Source: Herbaspirillum frisingense (lineage in GTDB: Bacteria; Pseudomonadota; Gammaproteobacteria; Burkholderiales; Burkholderiaceae_D). From it: DNA of 54,407 bases. The stretch lies in the NCBI GenBank assembly GCA_009914615.1, contig WNDX01000009.1, positions 1-54,407 on the forward strand. Reading direction: 5' to 3'. Under the pieces are notes generated by a model, which ran no database searches, was not told where the DNA came from, and saw only the letters and a program-made list of their open reading frames with translations. Position numbers and translations under genes: made by a program. Positions 10,607-20,355 of the stretch are shown here, in pieces (the stretch's first letter is position 1; the number at the start of each line of letters is the position of its first letter).

Positions 10607-12641
10607 TCAATAGGGTCGCGGCGGCGCCACGATACGCGGCGTGAGGAAAATCAGCAGCTCGGTCTTGTCCCGCACTCGGGCGCTGTTCCGGAACAGCAGG
10701 CCCAGCAGAGGAATGTCGCCCAGCAGTGGCACCCGGGATTCCAGCGCGCTGTCGGCCTGGGTATAGATGCCGCCGATCACCACCGTGCCGCCGTCTTCCA
10801 CCTGTACCTTGGTCCGGATGTGCTTGGTATTGATCGCCAGTCCGCCGGGCGTGGCGCTGCCGCGGCTGTCTTTGTTGACGTCCACGTCGAGGATGACGTT
10901 GCCGTCGGGCGTGATCTGCGGCGTCACTTCCAGCTTCAGGTTGGCCTTCTTGAAGGCCGTCGCCGTGGCGCCGTTGCCGGCCGCCTGCTGGTAGGGGATT
11001 TCTTCGCCCTGCTCGATCAGCGCCGCCTGCTGGTCGGCGGTGATCAGGCGCGGACTGGAGACGATCTTGCCGCGGCCATCGGTTTCCAGCGCCGACAGCT
11101 CCACGTTCAGGAAGCGCTGGGCGGCGGCGTTGAACAGCGTGAAGGCGAAGCTGCCCGGGGCGGCGCCCCCCAACGGCGCAGCGGGCAGGTTCAGCGCCGG
11201 CTCCTTGATGAAGGTGCCGGGAACGGGCGGCGTCTGGCCGGTAAGCTCGCCGACTCCGGCGTAGGAATTGCCGACGGCGGCGCCATTCGTCTTGGCGGAC
11301 AGGCCGAGTTTCACGCCCAGGTTGCGGGCGAAATTGTCGTCGGCCTCGACGATGCGCGCCTCGATCAGCACCTGACGCGAGGCGATGTCGATGCGCTCCA
11401 GCAGCTTGCGGATGTTGGCCAGCACGGCCATGGTGTCGGTCACGAAGAGCTGGTTGGTGCGCAGGTCGATCATCACGCTGCCGCGCTTGGACAGCAAGGT
11501 GTTGCGGCGCTCTGTCTGCGCCGCGCCGTCCTCGCCGATACCGAAGGCGCGGCGCGAGGATTCGGCACGCTGGTAGTTGAGCTGGAAGGTCTCGGCATGC
11601 AGCGGCTCCAGGTCGGCGATCATGGCTTTCTGTTCCAGCTCCTGCTTTTCGCGCGCCAGCATTTCCTCGCGCGGCGCGATCCAGACGATCTCGCCGTTGC
11701 GCCGCATGTCCAGCCCCCGCGCTTGCAGGATCATCTCCAGTGCCTGGTCCCAGGGCACATCCTTCAGGCGCAGGCTGAGCTGGCCGCCGACCGCATCGCT
11801 GGCGACGATGTTCAGGCCGGTGAAGTCGGCCAGCACCTGCAGGGCGGTGCGCACGTCGATGTTCTGGAAATTGAGCGACAGCTTGTCGCCGCTGTAGCCG
11901 CTTCCCGGCTTGAGCCTGTGCTGCTCGGCGCCGGCCGGTCTGGTAGGCGTTGTAGCGCCACAGGCCGCGCGGTTCGATCACCAGCCGCGTCCCGCCCTGG
12001 TAGCGCAAGGCCAAGTAGCGCGCCACCGGCGTGGCGAAGTCGCCGACCTCGACCAGGCGTTGCAGCGCCGGCGGCAAGTCCGCTCCCGGGATGTCGGCGA
12101 CGATCTTCTGGCCCAGCTGACGCACGTTGACCGTGATGTCGGCCGAGGCCAGTTCCACTTCCAGGCGGCCTTCGCCGGCGTCGCCGCGGTGGAACGCGAT
12201 GCCGCCGACGGCGGAGGGCGCGGCCTTATCCGCGGGCGGCCGTTCGTTCAGTTCGACCAGCAAGCTGTTGCCATGCACGCTCAAGCCGTGCGACGCGCCT
12301 TGCTTCAGCGTCAGCAGCAGGCGCAGGCGAGCTTCATCGGCGGCCAGCGTGACGCGCCTGAGGATGCCCGAGGCCGGCGCGCTGCGGGCGACGCCGTCGG
12401 CCAGCGAGGCGCGCGGCACATCCAGGATCAGTTGCGGCGGCTCGGCGATGGTGAAGGCGCGGATGTCCTCCGGCGCGGGCGGCCGGGCAAAACGCAGTTC
12501 GATGAGGGCGGCGCCCGGCCGGTAGACGATGTCGAGCGCTTCCAGCCGGTTTTCCTGCGCCGTGGCGCCGAGGATCGGCGCCAGCGCACATAGCCACAGC
12601 ATGCAAGCCGCCAGCCGGCGAGACAGGGAAGGGCGCATCAT
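10607..12641 (-). pseudogene. pilQ: Type IV pilus secretin PilQ, frameshifted
   Basis: PilQ forms the outer-membrane secretin ring through which type IV pili extend. The N-terminal part (signal peptide, then two AMIN-type repeats, about 234 codons from 12641) is open. Near 11930-11942 the reading frame changes. The secretin part (ENIDVRTALQVLADFTGLN-type N-domain, then VLIEARIVEAD, VPLLGDIPLLGLLFR and [12 protein letters not shown]) continues in another frame to the stop at 10607. The join needs a net deletion of 3n+2 bases or an insertion of 3n+1, and the end of the second AMIN repeat also seems short. It is either a true inactivating mutation or an assembly error. Its ATG overlaps the pilP stop. 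Confidence 0.85.
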
Positions 12642-13279
12642 GTCTCGCGCCCCGGCCGGATCAGGCGGCCTTTGCCGGCCCGCGGCGTCCTGGCCGGGCG
12701 CGACGGCGGCGTGCGATGTTGCGTTTCCCGTGTCTCCGTGCTGTCCAGCGTCAGCACATGGGTCGCGGCGCCATTGGCGATGTCCATGGCGTCTTCCCGG
12801 ACGTGCACGATGCGTCCCAGGCCAGCGGGGAGCTCGTCGCCGGCGCGCAAGCGATGGGCGATGCCGGCGATCTCCACCACCGCATAGGCCGTGGCGCCCT
12901 GTTGCAGCGTTCCGAGCAAGCGGATCGGCGGCGCACCGGAGGCGCCCGCGCTTGCGGGCGTGCCCTCTTCGTCGTCGCCCTCCGGAGCCGCGGCAAGACG
13001 CGCGGCGCGGGCCGCCGCCATCCGGCGGAGGGCCGATCGCTCCTGCAAGCGGAACGGATCCGCCGGCATTGCGACAAGCGCCAGGACGTCCTCGCCGGCG
13101 GCGCTCGGGGCCGGTGCGGCAGGGAGGGCGGGCCGCGCCTGTCGTGCGGCCTGGTCTTGCTCGGCTGCGATCCAGGTGTGGGTGGCGGCGATTTCGTCGG
13201 GCAGGTTCAGGCGCATGCCGGCGGCGTAGAGTGCGCCGGCTATTGCCGCGAGCACGGCGGCGATGTAGCTGGGGGTCAT
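12638..13279 (-). CDS. pilP: Type IV pilus assembly protein PilP-like
   Basis: PilP connects the inner-membrane PilMNO complex to the secretin. The 213-aa protein has an N-terminal hydrophobic segment (about residues 4-22), a long Ala/Pro-rich linker, and a C-terminal domain (about 120-175) with the pattern IRLLGTLQQGATAYAVVEIAG, HRLRAGDELPAGLGRIV. That is the beta-rich PilP/GspC-type homology region. The usual lipobox cysteine of PilP is missing, so it seems anchored by the membrane segment instead. The start (ATG 13277-13279) overlaps the pilO stop by 4 bases. Assignment rests on this domain and on its position between pilO and pilQ. Confidence 0.8.
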   Translation of the reverse strand: MTPSYIAAVLAAIAGALYAAGMRLNLPDEIAATHTWIAAEQDQAARQARPALPAAPAPSAAGEDVLALVAMPADPFRLQERSALRRMAAARAARLAAAPEGDDEEGTPASAGASGAPPIRLLGTLQQGATAYAVVEIAGIAHRLRAGDELPAGLGRIVHVREDAMDIANGAATHVLTLDSTETRETQHRTPPSRPARTPRAGKGRLIRPGRET

Positions 13280-13863
13280 GGTTGTTCCTTCTTGTCTTTC
13301 CAGCGCCGCGCCGTGATGATCGTTGCGGTCATCAGCAGCGCTTCCTCGCCGCCGCGTTCGGCGACCGCGATATCGATGCCGTCGATCAGCACGGGCAGCG
13401 GCGGCGCGCTGACCAGTTCGGCGAAGCGCTGCAGTCCCGCATAGCTTCCGCTCAGGCCGATGGTCGCGCCGGCCTGGTGTCCCGCTCCGGCGGCCTGCGG
13501 CTTGAACGATTCCAGCGCCAGGCCGCATTCCTCAGCGCGGCGCGCCAGCTTGGCGTGCAGCAGGGCGGCGTCCTCCCCGGCGTCAGGCCATAGTGGCTGT
13601 TCGGCCTTGGCCAGTTGCATGTCCAGTTCCGCCTGTTGCCTGGTCAGCGCAGGCAGTTCGGCGGCCCGCTTCAGCGCCGACCGGAATTGCATCTGCAAGT
13701 CCGCGCGCCGATGCTGCGCTGCCTGCCGTGCCGCGACCAGTTCTTCCACGCACAGCAGCAGCCCGCTTGCGAGGCAAAGCAGCATCGTCGCCAGCCAGAG
13801 GCCGGCGCGCGCGGGCAGCGGCCAGTGCGCCGGATGCGTGGAGAGCCGACGAGTGCCGCTCAT
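13276..13863 (-). CDS. pilO: Type IV pilus assembly protein PilO-like
   Basis: PilO pairs with PilN in the inner membrane to align the pilus motor with the secretin. The 195-aa protein has a cytoplasmic N-terminal stretch, one membrane segment (about residues 21-42), a coiled-coil-like region (about 43-95, rich in Ala, Gln, Arg and Leu) and a C-terminal ferredoxin-like-fold region containing GSYAGLQRFAELVSA. This topology is typical of PilO. The sequence is divergent, so position in the operon carries part of the evidence. Its start and stop both overlap neighbours by 4 bases. Confidence 0.8.
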   Translation of the reverse strand: MSGTRRLSTHPAHWPLPARAGLWLATMLLCLASGLLLCVEELVAARQAAQHRRADLQMQFRSALKRAAELPALTRQQAELDMQLAKAEQPLWPDAGEDAALLHAKLARRAEECGLALESFKPQAAGAGHQAGATIGLSGSYAGLQRFAELVSAPPLPVLIDGIDIAVAERGGEEALLMTATIITARRWKDKKEQP

Positions 13864-14444
13864 CGCGTGGCCTCCCCGGCCTCGGCCAGCCTGATCGTTC
13901 GCGCCAGCGGGATGGACAAGCTGAAGTCGTAGCGCTCATCGTCCTCGCCGCCGGACTGATCGTTAGCGCGCAGATCCCGGATGGCGACGCCGTCCAGGCC
14001 AGCCTCGGCGAGCGCCGCGGAGAAGGCCAGGACTTGCGGCGTCCCGGCGGCGCGGCCGCGCAATTCGGCGTCGCCGGTCCGGATGGCGATGCGATACAGC
14101 CGGGTGTCGGGAACGGTTGCCGTGGCGGTTGCGCCGAGCATGCGCGCGGCCTGCATGCGGCGCTCGCTCTGTGCGTCCAGCGCCGCCAGCCTGGTGCGCA
14201 GGCCGGCGATGTGTTGCCGCGCGGCGGCGGCCTGGTCGAGTCGTGGCTGCAGCGCCTGCAATTGCGCCGCGAGCAAGCGGTTCGCCTCCTCCAGGCCGGA
14301 GGTATGGGCCAGCATGCGCAATGCCGGCCCGGCCGCCAGCATCACGCCCAGCAGCGCGGCGCCGGCTGCCTGACGATAGAAGCGCAGCTCGCGCGCGCGG
14401 CGGCGCTGCTCCGGCGTGCGCGAGAAATCGAAGCCGGTCGTCAT
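13860..14444 (-). CDS. pilN: Type IV pilus assembly protein PilN-like
   Basis: PilN is the partner of PilO; its N-terminal tail binds PilM in the cytoplasm. The 194-aa protein has the expected order: a short cytoplasmic N-terminus (here FDFSRTPEQRRRARELRFY instead of the classic INLLPWR motif), one membrane segment (about residues 26-46), a coiled-coil-like region (about 50-100) and a C-terminal periplasmic domain. The altered N-terminal motif is notable because it is the known PilM contact in other species. The start at ATG 14442-14444 overlaps pilM by 4 bases. Confidence 0.8.
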   Translation of the reverse strand: MTTGFDFSRTPEQRRRARELRFYRQAAGAALLGVMLAAGPALRMLAHTSGLEEANRLLAAQLQALQPRLDQAAAARQHIAGLRTRLAALDAQSERRMQAARMLGATATATVPDTRLYRIAIRTGDAELRGRAAGTPQVLAFSAALAEAGLDGVAIRDLRANDQSGGEDDERYDFSLSIPLARTIRLAEAGEATR

Positions 14445-15358
14445 GCCGCACCTGTCGCCGCCAATGCCAGCGCGCAGTGGAACGCGGGCAGGCGGCGGTC
14501 GGAGGCGTCTGCCGGCAGGGTGCCGAGGTCCGCGAAAGCGGCCGGCAATGCGGCAACGGCGGCCGCGATGTCGGCGTACTTCGATAGCGCTGCAGCGACC
14601 GCCGGCAGTTCGTGATGATCGCCGGTCAGCAGCAGCCGGCGCGAAGACCGTTGTAGCCATGGCGCCAGTTCGCCCAGCAAGGCCGGAAGCGAACCCGAGG
14701 CCGGTTGCCATTGCAGCGGCAGCCGCTCTGCCGGCGGCAAGGACAGCCAGCTGCCGCCGGCGCCCAGGTGCAGCACCGCCGCATCCGCGGTCGGCTGCGC
14801 GCCGCGCAGGAAGCCGGCCAGGCAGATATCCTCGGGGGCCATGGCCTGGACGCGCAGGCCCAGCGATTCCGCCAGCTCCAGCCGGTCTTCCACCACCATG
14901 ACCGGTGCGCTCAGCACCAGGATATCCACGTCGTCGGGAGAGCCGGCAGCCGGGCCGAGCACCCGGTAATCCAGCGCGATGTCATCCGGCGGCAGGCCAT
15001 GTGCCGCCAGTTCGGCGCGGATCTGCGCCAGCCGTTGCGCCTCGCCGGAGCTTGCCGGCAGGATCAGGCGCGTCGTCGTGATGCAGGCGGCCGGCACCGC
15101 CATGGCAATGGCGGCGCCTTCGATGCGCAGCCGGCCCAACCATTCCCGGCAGCCTTGCGCCAGCAAGGCGAAATCGCCGATCTGGCCCGCTTCACACACG
15201 GGCGCGCCGAACACCTGCTCGGCCAGCCGCTCCACCCGCCGCCGACGCATGAGCGCGAGCCGCGCGCGATCCCCTGCGATGTCCAGGCCGATGCAAGCCT
15301 GCGCCGGGGAAACCAGGCGCGCATGCGGCCATCGCGGTAGGGAAGGGATAAACGTCAT
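14441..15358 (-). CDS. pilM: Type IV pilus assembly protein PilM-like
   Basis: PilM is an actin-like cytoplasmic ATPase-fold protein that binds PilN. This copy has 305 aa, shorter than usual (about 350). It starts at ATG 15356-15358, with GIDI-type motif CIGLDIAGDRARLALM near residue 22. A later glycine-rich stretch (HLGAGGSWLSL) corresponds to the second phosphate-binding loop. Overall similarity to the best-known PilM proteins looks low, so the call leans on the operon pilM-N-O-P-Q. It is the first gene of the operon and is divergent from the PBP1A gene, as is common in beta- and gamma-proteobacteria. Confidence 0.75.
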   Translation of the reverse strand: MTFIPSLPRWPHARLVSPAQACIGLDIAGDRARLALMRRRRVERLAEQVFGAPVCEAGQIGDFALLAQGCREWLGRLRIEGAAIAMAVPAACITTTRLILPASSGEAQRLAQIRAELAAHGLPPDDIALDYRVLGPAAGSPDDVDILVLSAPVMVVEDRLELAESLGLRVQAMAPEDICLAGFLRGAQPTADAAVLHLGAGGSWLSLPPAERLPLQWQPASGSLPALLGELAPWLQRSSRRLLLTGDHHELPAVAAALSKYADIAAAVAALPAAFADLGTLPADASDRRLPAFHCALALAATGAA

Positions 15359-15796
15359 GCGGACAAGCCTCGCAAGCGGTGAAGAACCGGAAGGCCGGCG
15401 TCGCGCATAGGCAGCGCCGGGACATACGGGAGATTGTTCGGCAGCCGGTGCCGGGCCGGCAATAGAGGAAACTTGAGGAATTTCCGGCAAATTGCGCGAC
15501 CGGGGAGGAACCGCGCCGCGCAATCCGGTCAAATGCTGTTTGGTCTATTTGCAACACTTGGGGCGGTGGAAGGCGGTGCAGCAGTTGCCGGCCGATTCCA
15601 TCCGTTAGGCGCAAAATGGTGGCAGATGAAAGCCGATCTGCCTGCCTGGCGGCTTTTTGCCGGGATGGGGGAGGGCGCCGCAGGGCGGCCGCGGCGGGCC
15701 GGCTGGCCCGGCTGCTCGGGCCGCAGGGGCGAGCCGCTATAATGCGTCCTTGTTTCTTCAAACCCGGCTACGGCCCGCTTTACTCGCTTATCTCGA
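15359..15796. other. Divergent control region between pilM and mrcA
   Basis: This 438-base stretch has no supported gene. It must hold promoters for the pil operon (reverse) and for mrcA (forward). A TATAAT at 15738-15743 is a possible mrcA -10, but I see no matching -35. No convincing pilM promoter could be defined. Confidence 0.5.
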
Positions 15797-18202
15797 ATGT
15801 CTTCACCTTCCAACGGCGGCGATAAACCTACCCCGGCACCGGCCGGCCAGCCGGATGCGGCTACCGGCAAGGCGCCGCGCAAGCGCTTGCACTGGTCCCT
15901 GCGCATCGTCCTGGGCTTCTTCGGCACCATCCTCGGCCTGGCCGTGATGGTGGCGCTGGGCGTGACCTTCATCGTCGCCCTGACCTATCCCAAGCTGCCC
16001 GATCTCGACACCCTGACCGATTACCGGCCCAAGATCCCGCTGCGCATCTTCTCGGCCGACGGCGTGCTGATCGGCGAATTCGGCGAGGAGCGCCGCAACC
16101 TGGTGCACTTCAAGGACATCCCCGACATCATGAAGAAGGCCGTGCTCGCCATCGAGGACGACCGCTTCTATGAACACGGCGGCGTGGACTATCAGGGCAT
16201 CGCGCGCGCCACTTTCTCCAACCTGTCGGGCGGCGGCGGCGGCGCGTCCACCATCACCCAGCAGGTGGCGCGCAACTTCTTCCTGACCAGCAACGAGCCG
16301 ACCTTCCTGCAGAAGGCCACGCGCAAGTTCTTCTATGAAATCCCGCTGGCCTGGAAGATCGAGAACAACCTGACCAAGGATCAGATCCTTGAGGTCTACA
16401 TGAACCAGATCTATCTGGGCCAGCGCGCCTACGGCTTTGCCTCGGCCGCCCAGATCTATTTCGGCAAGCAGCTCAAGGACATCACCATCGCCGAAGCGGC
16501 GATGCTGGCCGGGCTGCCCAAGGCGCCGTCGGCGTACAACCCGGTGGTCAATCCCAAGCGTGCTCATGCGCGCCAGCAGTACATCCTGCTGCGCATGCGC
16601 CAGCTGGGCTACATCAGCGAACCGCAGTACCTGGTGGCCAAGGATGAGGAATTGCGCGTCAAGGGCGACAGCTCGGCCTTCGGCATGCACGCCGAATACG
16701 TGGCCGAAATGGCGCGCCAACTGGTTTATTCGCAGTACAAGGACGAGACCTATACGCGCGGCCTGAACGTCTTCACCACCATCACCAAGACCGACCAGGA
16801 CGCCGCCTACATCGCCCTGCGCCGCGGCATCATCGACTATGAGCGCCGCCATGGCTATCGCGGTCCGGAAGGCTATATGGACCTGCCGGAAAACGCCACC
16901 AAGGAAGCCGTCGAGGACGCCGTCGAAGTGGAGCTGGCCGATCACCCCGACAGCGACGACATGGTCTCGGCGGTGGTGCTGGACGCCAAGCCCAAGGAAA
17001 TCACCGCCATGCTCTCCACCGGCGAGGAGATCAGCATCTCCGGCACCGGCCTGGGCTTCGGCGCCAACCTGCTGTCCGACAAGGCGCCGCCGCAGAAGAA
17101 GATCCGCCGTGGCGCCATCATCCGGGTGTTCCAGGACGGCAAGAACTGGATCATCACCCAGATGCCGGAAGTGGAATCGGCCTTCGTCTCGGTCAATTCG
17201 CAGGATGGCGCGATCCGTTCGCTGGTGGGCGGCTTCGACTTCAACCGCAACAAGTTCAACCACGTGACGCAGGCCTGGCGCCAGCCGGGCTCCTCGTTCA
17301 AGCCTTTCATCTATTCGTCGTCGCTGGAAAAGGGATTGTCGCCGGCCACTATCATCAACGATGCGCCGCTGACCTTTACGCAGACCAGCGGCCAGGTGTG
17401 GCAGCCGAAGAACTACGGCGGCAAGTTCGAAGGTCCGATCTCGATGCGCCGCGCGCTGCAGAAGTCGATCAACCTGGTTTCGATCCGCATCCTGGAGCGG
17501 GTGGGCGTGAAGTATGCGCAGGAGTACATCACCCGTTTCGGCTTCGACGCCGACAAGAACCCGCCTTACCTGACGCTGGCGCTCGGCGCGGGCAACGTGA
17601 CGCCGCTGCAGATGGTGGGCGCGTATTCGGTGTTCGCCAACGGCGGCTACAAGATCAATCCCTACCTGATCACCAAGATCACCGACAACAACGGCGACGT
17701 CCTGTCGCAGGCCAAGCCGGCCACCGCCGAGGACGAGTCCAACCGCGTCATCGATGCGCGCAATGCCTTCATCATGGATAGCATGCTGCGCGACGTCGTG
17801 CGCCACGGCACCGCGGTCAAGGCGCTGTCGCTCAAGCGCACCGACCTGGCCGGCAAGACCGGCACCACCAACGATTCGCTGGACGCCTGGTTCGCCGGCT
17901 ACCAGCCCGGCCTGACGGCGATCGCCTGGATCGGCTACGACCAGCCCAAGAGCCTGGGTGACCGCGAAACTGGCGGCGGCCTAGCCCTGCCGGTGTGGAT
18001 CAGCTACATGTCCAAGGCATTGAAGGATGTGCCCAACGTGGATCGCAAGGTGCCGGACGGCGTGATCGAGTCGGGCGGCGAGTACTACTACGCCGAGTAC
18101 CCGCCCAGCGCCATGGTGCGCGACCTCGGCATGGGTGACCGCCCGCCGCTGTCGCCGGAAGAGGAAAAGGCCAAGACGCAGATGAAGAACGAATTGTTCT
18201 GA
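15797..18202 (+). CDS. mrcA: Penicillin-binding protein 1A
   Basis: This is a bifunctional class A penicillin-binding protein that polymerises and crosslinks peptidoglycan. The 801-aa protein has a cytoplasmic Pro-rich N-terminus, one membrane segment (about residues 36-60) and a glycosyltransferase domain with the catalytic Glu in EDDRFYEHGGVD (near 121) plus STITQQVARNFFL. An OB-like insert follows, then a transpeptidase domain with Ser499 in SSFK, an SxN-type KSINLVS, and KTGTTND near 687. It is divergent from the pil operon, a common arrangement. It ends just before a strong bidirectional terminator. Confidence 0.95.
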   Translation: MSSPSNGGDKPTPAPAGQPDAATGKAPRKRLHWSLRIVLGFFGTILGLAVMVALGVTFIVALTYPKLPDLDTLTDYRPKIPLRIFSADGVLIGEFGEERRNLVHFKDIPDIMKKAVLAIEDDRFYEHGGVDYQGIARATFSNLSGGGGGASTITQQVARNFFLTSNEPTFLQKATRKFFYEIPLAWKIENNLTKDQILEVYMNQIYLGQRAYGFASAAQIYFGKQLKDITIAEAAMLAGLPKAPSAYNPVVNPKRAHARQQYILLRMRQLGYISEPQYLVAKDEELRVKGDSSAFGMHAEYVAEMARQLVYSQYKDETYTRGLNVFTTITKTDQDAAYIALRRGIIDYERRHGYRGPEGYMDLPENATKEAVEDAVEVELADHPDSDDMVSAVVLDAKPKEITAMLSTGEEISISGTGLGFGANLLSDKAPPQKKIRRGAIIRVFQDGKNWIITQMPEVESAFVSVNSQDGAIRSLVGGFDFNRNKFNHVTQAWRQPGSSFKPFIYSSSLEKGLSPATIINDAPLTFTQTSGQVWQPKNYGGKFEGPISMRRALQKSINLVSIRILERVGVKYAQEYITRFGFDADKNPPYLTLALGAGNVTPLQMVGAYSVFANGGYKINPYLITKITDNNGDVLSQAKPATAEDESNRVIDARNAFIMDSMLRDVVRHGTAVKALSLKRTDLAGKTGTTNDSLDAWFAGYQPGLTAIAWIGYDQPKSLGDRETGGGLALPVWISYMSKALKDVPNVDRKVPDGVIESGGEYYYAEYPPSAMVRDLGMGDRPPLSPEEEKAKTQMKNELF

Positions 18203-18216
18203 TCCGCTTGCCCAAG

Positions 18217-18252
18217 AAAAAAGCCGCCTGTCTTGCAACAGGCGGCTTTTTT
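18217..18252 (+). terminator. Bidirectional terminator between mrcA and the serine hydrolase
   Basis: GCCGCCTGT and ACAGGCGGC arms (9 bp) are flanked by A6 and T6 runs, so it can act on both converging genes. Confidence 0.9.
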
Positions 18253-18274
18253 CTTGCGCGGTCGCGCGCGGCGT

Positions 18275-19462
18275 TCAGTCCTTGCCGGCGACGTGATGGC
18301 TGATCCTGCGCATGGCCAGCAGCGTCAGCACTTCGTCCTGCTCCACGCCATAGTCGCTCAGCTTGACGATCACGGTGCGCGTGGCCGGGTTGACGTAGAT
18401 GTACTGGCCGAACACGCCGATGGCCGAGAAGTCGCGATCGGCCGCATTGCCTGGCGGAATCCACCAGCCGTCGCGGTAGTCGAGGATATCGCCCTGATTG
18501 ACCGGCAGGCGCGGCTCGTCGGCCCAGGCCGGGCTGACGATTTGCGTGTCGCCGACGCGGCCCTGGTTCAGGTAGAGCAGGCCCAACTTGGCGAAGTCGC
18601 GCGCGGTGGTGTTGATGCAGCAGAAGGCTTTCTCGATGCCGTGCCTGCCGCTGTCGGTGCTCCAGCTGGCATCCTGTTCCATGCCCAGCGGTTCCCACAG
18701 CGTCTGCTGTGCGTAGTCCGACAGGCGCATGCCGGTCGCGCGCGCTAGCACGCGCGACAGCACCAGCGTATCGACGCTGCGGTATTCGAAGCGCGAACCG
18801 GGTGCGAAGCGCAGGCCGTGGCGGCGGGCGATGAATTTGTCGAGATCGGTGGTGACGAACATGCGCACCACCGGCGAAGTGAGCGAACCGCCGTAGCGCT
18901 CATCGACGTCGATGCCGGCGCGCATGTCCAGCAATTGGCCGATGGTGATGCCGGCATAGGCTGCGGCGATTTCGCCGGGTTTGAGGTAGTTGCCGATCGG
19001 TTCCTGCAGCGACTTGATCTTGCCCTGCGCCAGCGCCGCGCCGGTCAGCGTGGCGACGAAGGACTTGGCCACCGAGAACGAGGTGAAGCGCGAATCGGCG
19101 TCGTAGCCGTCGATGTAGCGCTCGTACACTACGCGGCCGTCCTGCACCACGAGGAAGGCGTGCGCCTTGGCGGTCTTGATGAAATCCAGCACGCCCAGCG
19201 TGCTGCCGTTCTTCCATGGCAGCGCGATATCCAGCGGCCTGGGCTCATTCGCCAGCGGCGCCGGATGGGCCGAGCGCCTGATCGGATTGGCGTCGAACAC
19301 CTTGTAGCTCTGGCTACGCGGGGTCAGGTCGAATTGCAGGTCGAGCAGGACCGGCAGGCTGGGCAGGTCGGTGGCGCGGCGGCCGATCTCGGCGGCGGCG
19401 ATCAGCACCAGCAGCGCGGCGGCGCTCCAGGCGAACAGCTTGGATGGATGGGCTTTTGGCAT
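18275..19462 (-). CDS. Serine hydrolase of the beta-lactamase / class C PBP fold
   Basis: The 395-aa protein has an N-terminal membrane segment (about residues 9-26), so it is probably anchored with its domain in the periplasm. The SxxK catalytic motif is SVAK within FTSFSVAKSFV (about residue 130), and a YRS motif (FEYRSVDTLVL) stands where class C enzymes have YxN. Many such proteins are annotated as 6-aminohexanoate-dimer hydrolase-like or esterases; the substrate cannot be told from sequence. It lies 29 bases downstream of queC on the same strand and may be cotranscribed with it. Confidence 0.8.
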   Translation of the reverse strand: MPKAHPSKLFAWSAAALLVLIAAAEIGRRATDLPSLPVLLDLQFDLTPRSQSYKVFDANPIRRSAHPAPLANEPRPLDIALPWKNGSTLGVLDFIKTAKAHAFLVVQDGRVVYERYIDGYDADSRFTSFSVAKSFVATLTGAALAQGKIKSLQEPIGNYLKPGEIAAAYAGITIGQLLDMRAGIDVDERYGGSLTSPVVRMFVTTDLDKFIARRHGLRFAPGSRFEYRSVDTLVLSRVLARATGMRLSDYAQQTLWEPLGMEQDASWSTDSGRHGIEKAFCCINTTARDFAKLGLLYLNQGRVGDTQIVSPAWADEPRLPVNQGDILDYRDGWWIPPGNAADRDFSAIGVFGQYIYVNPATRTVIVKLSDYGVEQDEVLTLLAMRRISHHVAGKD

Positions 19463-19491
19463 GGCGCCATTGTGCCGGATAGCGCGGCGAA

Positions 19492-20241
19492 TCAGGCGGC
19501 TTTCTTGCGTGCGGCGTATTGCTGGTAGCCGCGCGCGCGCAATGCGCAGGCCGGGCAGGTGCCGCAGCCGTGGCCCCAGTCATGCAGCGCGCCGCGCTCG
19601 CCCAGGTAACAGGTATGGGTGTCGGTGCGGATCAGGTCCACCAGCGGCGCGCCGCCCAGCGATTCGGCCAGTTCCCAGGTATCGGCCTTGTCGATCCACA
19701 TCAGCGGCGTTTCCACCTTCAGTTGCGTGGCCATGCCCAGGTTGAGCGCGACCTGCAGCGCCTTCATGGTGTCGTCGCGGCAATCCGGATAGCCGGAGAA
19801 ATCGGTTTCGCACATGCCGCCCACCAGCACGTTCAGGCCGCGGCGATAGGCCAGGGTGGCCGCCACCGTCATGAACAGCAGGTTGCGGCCGGGCACGAAG
19901 GTATTGGGCAGGCCGTTGTCGTTCATCGCGATTTCGACGTCGCGCGTGAGGGCGGTGTCGGAAATGGCGCCGATCAGGGACAGGTCGATCATGTGGTCTT
20001 CGCCCAGGCGCGCCTGCCAGTCGGGCGAAAAATCCTTCATCTTTTCCAGCAGGGCCGGGCGCACCGTCAGTTCGATGGCGTGGCGCTGGCCGTAATCGAA
20101 ACCGATGGTTTCCACGCGCTGGTAGCGCGATAGCGCCCAGGCCAGGCAGGTGGTGGAGTCCTGGCCGCCGGAAAACAGCACCAGCGCGCTCTGGGTCTTG
20201 ACGGTGGGCGCGATCGCGCTGCTGATGGAGGTGTCGGACAT
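19492..20241 (-). CDS. queC: 7-cyano-7-deazaguanine synthase QueC
   Basis: QueC converts 7-carboxy-7-deazaguanine to preQ0 using ATP and ammonia, in queuosine tRNA modification. The 249-aa protein has the PP-loop [10 protein letters not shown] near residue 24, followed by GFDYGQRH. Its C-terminal zinc site has four Cys (CYLGERG, then CGTCPAC). Start ATG 20239-20241 gives a length near the family norm; an upstream ATG at 20292 would add 17 residues that overlap a hairpin. The other queuosine genes (queD, queE) are not in this window. Confidence 0.93.
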   Translation of the reverse strand: MSDTSISSAIAPTVKTQSALVLFSGGQDSTTCLAWALSRYQRVETIGFDYGQRHAIELTVRPALLEKMKDFSPDWQARLGEDHMIDLSLIGAISDTALTRDVEIAMNDNGLPNTFVPGRNLLFMTVAATLAYRRGLNVLVGGMCETDFSGYPDCRDDTMKALQVALNLGMATQLKVETPLMWIDKADTWELAESLGGAPLVDLIRTDTHTCYLGERGALHDWGHGCGTCPACALRARGYQQYAARKKAA

Positions 20242-20297
20242 GTGGCTTGCCTGCAAAGAGGAAATGGGGCTGCGAAGGAGATATCGGGGCATAACGG

Positions 20298-20338
20298 CGC
20301 GGGGCCTGGCCGACGTCGCCGCCGGCTCAGGCCCCGCG
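20298..20338 (-). terminator. GC-rich hairpin between DUF3108 gene and queC
   Basis: CGCGGGGCCTG and CAGGCCCCGCG arms (11 bp) flank a 19-base loop. There is no T-run, so termination efficiency is doubtful; it may only attenuate readthrough into queC. Confidence 0.4.
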
Positions 20339-20355
20339 TCGGGATGGGCTGAAGC

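Noticed and set aside
15434-15742. Forward open frame of 102 codons between pilM and mrcA
   Set aside because: It lies in the divergent control region, has a Gly/Arg/Ala-rich random composition and no ribosome binding site.
15738-15743. TATAAT as a defined mrcA promoter
   Set aside because: No -35 box at acceptable spacing and no extended -10; kept only as a remark in the control region.
20242-20355. A preQ1 riboswitch before queC
   Set aside because: The only structure seen is a GC-rich 11-bp hairpin. I could not find the pseudoknot pattern or A-rich tail of preQ1 classes.
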